A stretch of DNA of 21,657 nt from WS-9 sp036274595. Lineage in GTDB: Bacteria > Eisenbacteria > RBG-16-71-46 > SZUA-252. Of the stretch, positions 14,063-21,657 are shown piece after piece. Both the position numbers and the translations under genes were made by a program. The first letter of the stretch is position 1. Each line of letters opens with the position of its first letter. The notes under the pieces were generated by a model. The model was not told the origin of the DNA and searched no databases. It saw nothing but the letters and a program-made list of their open reading frames with translations. The stretch is from positions 1 through 21,657 of the forward strand of contig DASUFL010000120.1 in assembly GCA_036274595.1 (NCBI GenBank). The letters are read 5' to 3'.

Positions 14063-14707
14063 CTATTTCCTCTTGGGGGCGCGCCGCGTGCGGGCGCGGC
14101 GGACCGTGCGGGCCGCACGAGTGCGCACGGTCCGGACGGCGCGGCGGACCCGGGCGCGCTTGACGGCGCGCCTCGCGCGAACGCGGCGAACCGCTCCGCG
14201 CACGCGCGCCCGGCGGACGGCTCTCTTCAACCGGCGACGGACGCGGCGCTTCGCGCCCGGCGCGACCTCGCCCCCGGTCGCCAGCATGGCGCGGAGCTCG
14301 CGCACGCCCTTGGCCCGTATGGCGCGCCAGGTTCTGAGGGCGTTCCGCCGCGGGCGCGTGCGCCCCGATTCCCAACCCATGATGGTCTGCGGCGACACGC
14401 CGACGAGCTGCGCGTAGAGAAACCGGCTCATGCCGAGCTTGCCCCGGTGCTTCTTCACCCACTTGGGCGAGAAGCGAACCTGCGGCCCGCCCTCCTCCTC
14501 CTCGTCGTCACGAGCGACCGCGCTGCTGCGCGTCGACCGTGCGACGTGCTTCGCCCGCGACTCCAGCTCGCTGATGCGGCGCCGCGACTCGGCCAGCAGA
14601 CGCTTCGTCTGGGTGAGCTGCTTCTTCATGGAGCTCATCTCCTGCTTCGTCTCCTTGCGCGCGAGGCGCCGGATCTCGGCGCGAAGCACGCCCATCACGT
14701 TCGGCAC
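14063..14707 (-). CDS. Coiled-coil/HTH DNA-binding protein with Arg-rich C-terminal tail
   Basis: The 214 residues fall into four parts. First is a charged N-terminal helix likely to form a coiled coil (about 6-55, EIRRLARKETKQEM...SRRRISELESR), then an acidic linker DDEEEEGG (67-74). Next is an XRE-type helix-turn-helix (about 79-143, with AQLVGVSPQTIMGWESGRTR as the recognition region). Last is a tail from 151 to the end with 29 Arg and 5 Lys in 64 residues and no acidic residue, built of degenerate repeats such as AVRRARVRGAVRRVRARRAV. HTH proteins with this N-terminal architecture are known; the long histone-H1-like tail is unusual and suggests nucleoid-associated or nonspecific DNA/RNA binding. 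GTG at 14707 is chosen because AGGAGG lies five bases upstream; an ATG at 14695 is the alternative. It follows fadJ across 43 bases. Confidence 0.85.
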   Translation of the reverse strand: MPNVMGVLRAEIRRLARKETKQEMSSMKKQLTQTKRLLAESRRRISELESRAKHVARSTRSSAVARDDEEEEGGPQVRFSPKWVKKHRGKLGMSRFLYAQLVGVSPQTIMGWESGRTRPRRNALRTWRAIRAKGVRELRAMLATGGEVAPGAKRRVRRRLKRAVRRARVRGAVRRVRARRAVKRARVRRAVRTVRTRAARTVRRARTRRAPKRK

Positions 14708-14728
14708 GTCATCCTCCTTCCAAGGGGA

Positions 14729-14742
14729 CCTTCGCCCGAAGG
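14729..14742 (-). terminator. Short hairpin between fadJ and the HTH gene
   Basis: CCTTC-GCCC-GAAGG forms a five-base stem with a four-base loop. CTTCC/GGAAG arms just outside (about 14716-14720 and 14744-14748) can extend it and would cover part of the ribosome site of the downstream gene. No T tract follows, so a translational or processing role is as likely as termination. Confidence 0.35.
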
Positions 14743-14750
14743 CGGAAGGA

Positions 14751-16919
14751 TCAGTCTTTCGTCGGGTAGAACCGCTCGTTGCCGAGCGCCATGCGCTGGA
14801 GCTTGCCGCAGGGACCAGACGGCGCTCCCTCCTGCTGGCGCCGCGCGAGCCGTTCCACGAATCCGCCGATGCCCGAGGCATCGGCATACCGGAGAAGCCC
14901 ACCCCGGAACGGCGGGAATCCGGTTCCCATCACCATGGCCAGGTCGACGTCTTCCGGCCGATCCACTACGCGCTCATCGAGAGCCAGCGCGGCCTCGTTC
15001 ACCATGGCGTCGAGCAGCCGATTCTTGATCTCATCGGGCGGCACCGGAGTCGCGTTCTTCGAGATCAGCTCGCGAAGCGAAGGATTGATCCCGTCGCGCG
15101 CCGCCTTGTCGTAGCGATAGAAACCGAGGCCGGATTTCTTGCCGAGCGCGCCCGCGGTGACGAGCCGGTCCAGGAGCGCCGTCGAGCCGATCCGGCTTCC
15201 GAACGCCTCCTCGAGCACGTGCGCCACTTTGCGCGCGACGTCGAGTCCGATCTCGTCGAGGAGCGCGAGCGGGCCCATCGGCATGCCGAAGCGCTTCAGC
15301 TCCTTGTCGATGAGGGTGATGTCGGTCCCCCGCTCCACGAGTCCCACGGCTTCGCTCAAGTAGGGCATGAGCACGCGGTTCACGAGGAAGCCGGGCGCGT
15401 CGCGCACGAGGACCGGCGTCTTCTTGATCCGCCGCGTCAGCGCGAGCACCGTGTCGAGGGCATCCTGGTCCGTGTCGTCGGTGCGAATCACCTCGACCAG
15501 CGGCATGCGGGCCGCGGGGTTGAAAAAGTGCATCCCCACGAGGCGCCCCGGCCGCTTGAGGCTCCGGGCCATCGCCTTGACCGACAGCGACGAGGTGTTC
15601 GTCGCGAGCACTGCGTGCTCGGACGTCTCCGCCTCCACGTCGCGAAGGAGCGATTGCTTGATGCCGAGGTCTTCGATCACCGCCTCGAGCACCAGGTCCA
15701 CGCGCGCGAGTCCGCCCAGGTCGAGGGCCGGCTCGATGCGGTCCATCGCGCGCTCCATCTCCGCCCGGGTGATGCGGCGCTGCGAGACCTCGCGCGCGAA
15801 GAGCGACTGCGCGTGCTCGAGCGAGCGGAGGATGGGCTCCGGCTTGATGTCGCGAAGCCGCACGCGCAGCCCGATGCGCGTGAAGAGATACGCGATCTCG
15901 CCTCCCATGGTCCCGGCGCCGAAGACGGCCGTGAAGTCCACGGGATAGGCGCGCGGCGCCGGTGGAACCCGCTTCGCCTCCTCGCTCATCGAGAAGATAC
16001 GTCGGAGGTTGATCGACTCGGGCGTGAAGAGGAGCTTCGCGACCGCCTTTCGCTCGATGCGGAGCCCCTCGGTGAGCGGCTTGCCGGACGTCGTCCCCAG
16101 CACGCGGATGATCTCGGGGGCGGCCGGATAGTGGCCGCCGGTCTGCCGGAGCGCCGTCTTCCTCGCCTGGCTCAGCACGAACGCGCGGAGCGGCGGAAGC
16201 GCTCCGAGCAGCCAATCTTGAAGCGGCGGCCCCTTTCGTCGCGGTGGACGGGACTGTTTCAGCATCGATTCGGTCCAGTCCACCACGCGCTGCACGAAGC
16301 GCTCGTGCGGCAGCACATCGTCGACGAGTCCGATCCTGCGTGCGCGGTAGCCATCGAGGGAGCGTCCGGTGAGGATCAAGTTGAGCGCCTGAGGCAGTCC
16401 CACGAGGCGCGGCAGGCGCTGCGATCCGCCGAACCCCGGCAGGATCCCGAGCCGCACTTCCGGAAGTCCAATGGCCGTCGAGCGCGCGTCCGAGGCGACG
16501 CGATGACGGCAGGCGAGCGCCAGCTCCGTCCCGCCGCCGAGGCAAGGGCCGTCGATCGCTGCCACGGTCGGATAGGCGAGCTTCGCGATCTCCTCGAAAA
16601 GCTCCTGCGCGTCCTTGGCCTTGGCTTCGGCCTGCGCCGGCGACGTGAGCGCGTCGAATTCCTTCACGTCCGCGCCGGCGATGAACTGGCCTTCCTTGCC
16701 CGACGCGAGAACGAGCGCGCGCGGCGGCGTCTTCCGGAGCTTGAGCGCCGCGAGCGCGCGCTGAAGCGAGTCGAGGCTCCGCGAGTCGAGGAGGTTCACC
16801 TTGCGGTCGTGGTCGTGGAACCAGAGAATGACGACGCCGGACGGGTGCGACTCCAGGCGGAACGGTCCGAACTCGGAGGGATGCGTATCCGGCTCGCGCT
16901 CGCGGATGGCCACTCTCAC
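14751..16919 (-). CDS. fadJ: Fatty acid oxidation complex alpha subunit: enoyl-CoA hydratase / 3-hydroxyacyl-CoA dehydrogenase
   Basis: The 722-residue bifunctional enzyme is about the length of E. coli FadJ/FadB. The N-terminal crotonase half has the oxyanion-hole FIAGADVKEF (79-88), CLGGGTELALACRHR (126-140) with catalytic Glu132, and GLPEVRLGILPGFGG (151-165) with Glu154. The C-terminal 3-hydroxyacyl-CoA dehydrogenase half has the NAD-binding FGAGTMGGEIA (333-343), an LEAVIED acid cluster, NTSSLSV (441-447) and GMHFFNPAARMPLVEVI with catalytic His464. It converts trans-enoyl-CoA to 3-ketoacyl-CoA with NADH formation. The start is GTG at 16919, overlapping the thiolase stop by four bases (GTGA), so translation is coupled. 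Partner order thiolase-then-alpha matches fadI-fadJ rather than fadBA. Confidence 0.94.
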   Translation of the reverse strand: MRVAIREREPDTHPSEFGPFRLESHPSGVVILWFHDHDRKVNLLDSRSLDSLQRALAALKLRKTPPRALVLASGKEGQFIAGADVKEFDALTSPAQAEAKAKDAQELFEEIAKLAYPTVAAIDGPCLGGGTELALACRHRVASDARSTAIGLPEVRLGILPGFGGSQRLPRLVGLPQALNLILTGRSLDGYRARRIGLVDDVLPHERFVQRVVDWTESMLKQSRPPRRKGPPLQDWLLGALPPLRAFVLSQARKTALRQTGGHYPAAPEIIRVLGTTSGKPLTEGLRIERKAVAKLLFTPESINLRRIFSMSEEAKRVPPAPRAYPVDFTAVFGAGTMGGEIAYLFTRIGLRVRLRDIKPEPILRSLEHAQSLFAREVSQRRITRAEMERAMDRIEPALDLGGLARVDLVLEAVIEDLGIKQSLLRDVEAETSEHAVLATNTSSLSVKAMARSLKRPGRLVGMHFFNPAARMPLVEVIRTDDTDQDALDTVLALTRRIKKTPVLVRDAPGFLVNRVLMPYLSEAVGLVERGTDITLIDKELKRFGMPMGPLALLDEIGLDVARKVAHVLEEAFGSRIGSTALLDRLVTAGALGKKSGLGFYRYDKAARDGINPSLRELISKNATPVPPDEIKNRLLDAMVNEAALALDERVVDRPEDVDLAMVMGTGFPPFRGGLLRYADASGIGGFVERLARRQQEGAPSGPCGKLQRMALGNERFYPTKD

Positions 16920-18217
16920 GCGGCGCGCTCCACGACCATCGCGACTCCCTGTCCGCCACCGACGCAGAGCGCCGCCAGTCCAAGCTGGACGTCGCGGCGA
17001 CGCATCTCGCGCATGAGGGTGAGGATGAGGCGCGTGCCCGAGACGCCCACCGGATGGCCGAGCGCGATGGCGCCGCCGTTCACGTTGAGGATGGACCGGT
17101 CCAGCTCGCCGATCGGACCATCGAGGCCCAGCTTCTCGCGGCAATACTTGGCCGAGGCCATCGCGATCTCGTTCGCGATGATTTGAGCGGCGAAGGCTTC
17201 GTTGATTTCGATGAGCCCCAGGTCCTGGAATCGCGCCCCGGCGCGCTCGAGCGCGATCGGGGTCGCATGCGTCGGGCCGAGTCCCATGTGCGCGGGATCG
17301 AGCCCGACCGCGGCCTCGCCGCGGATCCGTCCCGCCGGCTTCAGCCCGAGCTCGCGCGCCTTCTCCGCGGACGCTACGAAGAGGGCCGCCGCCCCGTCCG
17401 TAATGCCGCAGGAGTTCCCTGGCGTCACCGTGCCGTGCTTGCGATCGAAGTAGGGGCGGAGCTTGGCCAGCGCTTCGAGCGACTGATTCCGCCGCGGTCC
17501 GACGTCTTCGAGCACCGCCGCTTTGTACGGCGGCGCGAAGACGGGGACGATCTCCTCCGCGAGCCGTCCGGCGTCTGTCGCGGCGATGGCCCGCCGATGG
17601 CTCGTGAGCGCGAAGTCGTCCTGGGCCTCGCGGCTGATGCCGAATTCCTTGGCTAGAACTTCCGCGGTCTCTCCCATGTTCAACCCGGAGACGCGATCGG
17701 TGAGTCCTTCGAGGATGGCCGGCCGCGGGACGAGATCCTTGGGACGCGCCTGCGCGATCGCGGCGACGCGAGCCGGGAGCGACCGGGCGCGCGAGAGCTT
17801 CTCGAAGACGCGGGTCATTCCCTCGCTCACGAAGAGCGGGATCTGACTCATGGATTCGGTGCCGCCCGCGACGATCAGGTCGGCGTGGCCGGCCGCGATG
17901 CGATCGTGCGCCTGGGCCACCGCCTCCATGCCCGATGCACAATTTCGCTGCACCGTAACGGCGGGGACGCGTTCGGGGATTCCGGCGAGGAGCGCGACGA
18001 CGCGGGCGATGTTGGTGGCGTCGGAAGGCGCGGCGACGTTGCCGAGGATGACCTCGTCGACTTCGAGCGGGTCCACGCCGTGGCGAGCGAGGAGCTCGGT
18101 GACGGCGATGCGCCCCAGCTCCCGCGCCGGCACCGGTGCGAGCGCGGTTCCCACCTTCGCAAAGGGGGTCCGGAATCCATCCGTGAGAATCACGTCCCGC
18201 ATGTGGGCGCTCGTCAT
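16916..18217 (-). CDS. fadI: Acetyl-CoA C-acyltransferase (3-ketoacyl-CoA thiolase, FadI-type)
   Basis: The 433-residue thiolase cleaves 3-ketoacyl-CoA with CoA to acetyl-CoA and a shortened acyl-CoA, the last step of beta-oxidation. Catalytic residues are all present: nucleophile Cys93 in QRNCASGMEA, His388 in GGAIALGHPVG and Cys418 in ALCVGGGQG; NEAFAAQ is also seen. Length equals that of E. coli FadI (~436) and exceeds FadA (~387). ATG at 18217 starts MTSAHMRDVILTDG; Met6 (18202) is possible, but neither has a ribosome site. The gene is divergent from an acyl-CoA ligase across 64 bases and overlaps fadJ by four bases, forming one beta-oxidation locus. Confidence 0.94.
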   Translation of the reverse strand: MTSAHMRDVILTDGFRTPFAKVGTALAPVPARELGRIAVTELLARHGVDPLEVDEVILGNVAAPSDATNIARVVALLAGIPERVPAVTVQRNCASGMEAVAQAHDRIAAGHADLIVAGGTESMSQIPLFVSEGMTRVFEKLSRARSLPARVAAIAQARPKDLVPRPAILEGLTDRVSGLNMGETAEVLAKEFGISREAQDDFALTSHRRAIAATDAGRLAEEIVPVFAPPYKAAVLEDVGPRRNQSLEALAKLRPYFDRKHGTVTPGNSCGITDGAAALFVASAEKARELGLKPAGRIRGEAAVGLDPAHMGLGPTHATPIALERAGARFQDLGLIEINEAFAAQIIANEIAMASAKYCREKLGLDGPIGELDRSILNVNGGAIALGHPVGVSGTRLILTLMREMRRRDVQLGLAALCVGGGQGVAMVVERAA

Positions 18218-18229
18218 GAGTTGTGTATC

Positions 18230-18259
18230 AACGTACGACGCTTTCAGCTAGTTTGTCAC
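18230..18259 (-). promoter_or_regulatory. Probable fadI promoter with very short leader
   Basis: The minus strand reads GTGACA (18259-18254, five of six consensus), 18 bases, then TACGTT (18235-18230). Initiation would fall near 18223, leaving about six untranslated bases and no ribosome site. The plus strand of the same 64-base gap must also drive the ligase gene, but I see no strong plus-strand pair. No FadR-like palindrome is recognisable. Confidence 0.4.
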
Positions 18260-18281
18260 AGGGGCCATCGGAGGTCAACGA

Positions 18282-19946
<1,665 letters not shown>

Positions 19947-19947
19947 C

Positions 19948-21162
19948 CTGCCCCGTTTCGTTTCCTGGCTCCTCCTTGCGCTCTTGTGCGTCGCCGAGCC
20001 GGCCCGGGCCGTCGGGATCGGCATCGGAATGGGCACGCGGACGACCGAGCCGGCGGTGTCCGGCGCTGCGGGACGCATGGGCGTGCGCTCCATTCGCGCC
20101 GAGGATGTCCTGCTCGACACCTCCCCCGCGCGCCAAGTGCTCACGCTGTGGAAGAACACGCCCCGGCACGGAAGCAGCGGCGGCCGCGCGGGGGCCACGC
20201 GCATCGCAAGGACTCCCGCCTATCGGACCACCCGCGCCTACATGAAGCAGCTCGCCTGCACCGGCACCGAAGCCGAGATCGCGCGCGCGATCGAGCTCCC
20301 CGACTCGGGGCTGTGCGGCTTCGGGATGGATCCCGCCTACCAATCCCAGAAATCCATCGAGGCGATGGTGCGGGAGCTGGACGCCCGCAAGGTCGGGCTG
20401 CGGAAGCGAATCGCCACGCGCGTGGGCCGGTACCTTCCCCAGGGACGACGCTTCAGAACGACGACGGTCTGGTTCGTCATCGCGAGCCAAGGGATGTTCG
20501 ACGCGGTGACGCTCGACACGCACACCTTCGACCGCGACTTTCGCGGCCGCAGCGTGGAACCCGATCCGGAGCTGCCCAAGGAGCCCGTCGTCCTGGTGAA
20601 TCTGACCGAGGTGCTGTCGTACGGCAGCACGACGAAGGAGCGAATCGACGAGCTGGAGCACGTGCTGGCCCACGAGATGTTCCACGCGGCCATCAAGAAC
20701 CTGGAGCCCGAGCTGCCCGGATGGAGCGAGGCGGCCCAGTCCTCCACGCAGGATCCGGACGTCGCCTACATCGCGCGCGTCATGCTGGACGAGGGAATCG
20801 CGCATTACGTCGACTGGCGCGATCGCGCCGGCGCCGACACGCTGTTCGCGTGGAAGCCCGGCTCGAACGAGCGCCGCGCGTTCGAGCGGCTCGGCAGCGC
20901 GCTGACCCGCATCCACAACGCCACCACCCGAGGAGAGCGGCTCGAGACGGTCCAGCTCGCCGGCCACGGTCCGCTCTGGAGCAAGTACGGGGCGATCAGC
21001 GGGATGTTCGCCGCCTACCGGATCGAGATGGCGCGGGGTCTGGCGGGGCTCAGGGAAGCCGTGGCGGCTGGTCCCAACGAGTTCTTGAGGACCTACCGGG
21101 AGGTGGCCGCCCACAATCCGGCCTTGCTTCGGATTTCGAGCGAATTGATTGTGAGTCAGTAG
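19948..21162 (+). CDS. Secreted HExxH (gluzincin-like) metalloprotease, probable CTG start
   Basis: From CTG at 19948 the protein is 404 residues and opens with an excellent signal peptide, LPRFVSWLLLALLCVAEPAR, cleaved probably after ARA. The first ordinary start in frame, TTG at 19984, would remove the hydrophobic core. GGAG sits seven bases before the CTG, one base after the upstream stop. The zinc site HEMFH is at 242-246 with a downstream DEGIAHYVD (Glu282 a plausible third ligand), the arrangement of gluzincins. The region FGMDPAYQSQKSIEAMVREL precedes it. A DUF5700-like peptidase is my best guess. It probably shares a transcript with the ligase gene, but no functional link is apparent. 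Confidence 0.78.
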   Translation: MPRFVSWLLLALLCVAEPARAVGIGIGMGTRTTEPAVSGAAGRMGVRSIRAEDVLLDTSPARQVLTLWKNTPRHGSSGGRAGATRIARTPAYRTTRAYMKQLACTGTEAEIARAIELPDSGLCGFGMDPAYQSQKSIEAMVRELDARKVGLRKRIATRVGRYLPQGRRFRTTTVWFVIASQGMFDAVTLDTHTFDRDFRGRSVEPDPELPKEPVVLVNLTEVLSYGSTTKERIDELEHVLAHEMFHAAIKNLEPELPGWSEAAQSSTQDPDVAYIARVMLDEGIAHYVDWRDRAGADTLFAWKPGSNERRAFERLGSALTRIHNATTRGERLETVQLAGHGPLWSKYGAISGMFAAYRIEMARGLAGLREAVAAGPNEFLRTYREVAAHNPALLRISSELIVSQ

Positions 21163-21195
21163 CTTAGGGCAGTCCGGGCCGCCCGACCCGATTTG

Positions 21196-21233
21196 AGGGA
21201 AATCCCACCTTCCCTGGTTGGCCACAGCCAACC
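21196..21233 (+). terminator. Two tandem abutting hairpins after the metalloprotease gene
   Basis: AGGGAA/TTCCCT (21196-21201, 21210-21215) is followed immediately by GGTTGGC-CACA-GCCAACC (21216-21233), a perfect seven-base stem. A T-rich stretch (CGTTTAGCCATTTTATTT) follows from 21234. The position, about 35 bases past the stop, fits a terminator, though the T tract is interrupted. Confidence 0.5.
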
Positions 21234-21520
21234 CGTTTAGCCATTTTATTTCAATGATTTAGCGCGATTTGGCTCGTCCCGGCCGACTTTGGCCAGGTGG
21301 ACTGGGCCATGGTCCGCAGGCTGGGTCCAGCCAGGGCGGTTTGGGTGAATTTTGACCAGCTCGCTTTGGGCTGTAAGTGTCTATTTTATAGGTGGTTATG
21401 TGAATTGAGCGTGTTCGCGATCCTGGCCTTGGGGGCGTGCCGTCATGGCCCCGGCATTGCGTTAGTGACCTGGTAGGAAGAGGGAGTTGCCAGGACGGTG
21501 GACGACGCAAGGAGGTCAGG
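21234..21520 (+). promoter_or_regulatory. Non-coding region upstream of lipoprotein gene
   Basis: The whole gap 21163-21520 (358 bases) has no credible gene. It is noticeably richer in A/T than the flanks around 21234-21270 and 21370-21410. GGCTGGGTCCAGCC at 21319-21332 is a six-base inverted repeat. TTGGGC (near 21366) and TATTTT/TATAGG (near 21382-21393) give only a weak promoter candidate. I recognise no riboswitch or small RNA. An AAGGAGGT ribosome site ends just before the gene at 21521. Confidence 0.4.
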
Positions 21521-21657
21521 ATGGAACGGACGAACGGACTCAAGCGGGGCCTGAAAGCAGCGGCGATCACGATCCTTCTCGCCACCTCCATGCTGTCGAC
21601 CGGCTGTGGGCAGAACGCTCTGATGAACCCGGTGGGGCAGACGGAGGTGGGTGGTGG
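21521..21657 (+). CDS. Lipoprotein, N-terminal fragment (runs off right edge)
   Basis: Forty-five codons are visible: MERTNGLKRGLKAAAITILL, then ATSMLSTGCGQNALMNPV. The positively charged start, hydrophobic core and lipobox LSTGC with acylated Cys29 mark a lipoprotein signal peptide. The ATG at 21521 follows AAGGAGGT by four bases, a strong ribosome site. The mature part is too short to name; after Cys29 there is no Asp at +2, so outer-membrane sorting would be expected if proteobacterial rules held. Confidence 0.75.
   Translation, partial: MERTNGLKRGLKAAAITILLATSMLSTGCGQNALMNPVGQTEVGG

Noticed and set aside
14072..14254. CRISPR-like or satellite repeat array
   Set aside because: The repetition is degenerate, without spacers, and in frame with the Arg-rich protein tail; it is coding repetition.
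14751..17942. Possible fusion of FadJ with a 340-residue N-terminal extension
   Set aside because: The extension is only the thiolase gene read in another frame. GTG at 16919 overlapping the thiolase stop by four bases explains the real start.

Overview
The window is GC-rich, gene-dense bacterial chromosome. Several features fit a member of the FCB group or a nearby candidate phylum: two secreted proteins end in FlgD-like / type IX-style sorting domains, the coding GC is very high, and many genes lack Shine-Dalgarno sites. Candidatus Eisenbacteria or a relative is my guess. That is inference; there is no rRNA or other phylogenetic marker here. I see no tRNA, rRNA or CRISPR.

Layout. 1-294: the transposase-start end of an insertion sequence, running off the left edge and abutting the 3' end of the next gene. 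296-6067 (minus): an exported-protein cluster read from 6067 down. It holds a small secreted protein, a matrixin-type metalloprotease with PPC and sorting domains, and a secreted beta-propeller-like protein with a sorting domain. A good promoter lies at 6309-6337, a ~235-nt leader precedes the first gene, and a terminator-like hairpin separates the last two genes. 6334-9985: YgfZ-type folate-binding protein (minus); an arsR-arsM arsenic methylation operon with a perfect operator palindrome (plus); adenine phosphoribosyltransferase (minus); and a TIGR01777-type epimerase (plus). 10016-13259 (plus): a type II NADH dehydrogenase, then two paralogous Cys/His-signature exported proteins flanking a membrane-anchored diheme cytochrome c. 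13273-18217 (minus): a beta-oxidation operon fadI-fadJ, then an HTH protein with a remarkable Arg-rich tail, then a methyltransferase. 18282-21162 (plus): a divergent fatty-acyl-CoA ligase and a secreted HExxH metalloprotease that appears to start at CTG. 21521-end: the start of a lipoprotein.

How the genes work together. The acyl-CoA ligase activates fatty acids, and FadJ/FadI carry out hydration, dehydrogenation and thiolysis; no acyl-CoA dehydrogenase is in the window. NDH-2 could oxidise the resulting NADH. The neighbouring diheme cytochrome and its paralogous Cys/His proteins look like a periplasmic electron-transfer or metal-handling module and are the best candidate here for an undescribed system. 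ArsR/ArsM form a self-contained arsenite-sensing and methylating unit with no efflux pump in view.

A window-wide pattern is that five genes have a TAnnnT -10-like hexamer ending exactly seven bases before the start codon and lack a usable Shine-Dalgarno site. This suggests leaderless transcription.
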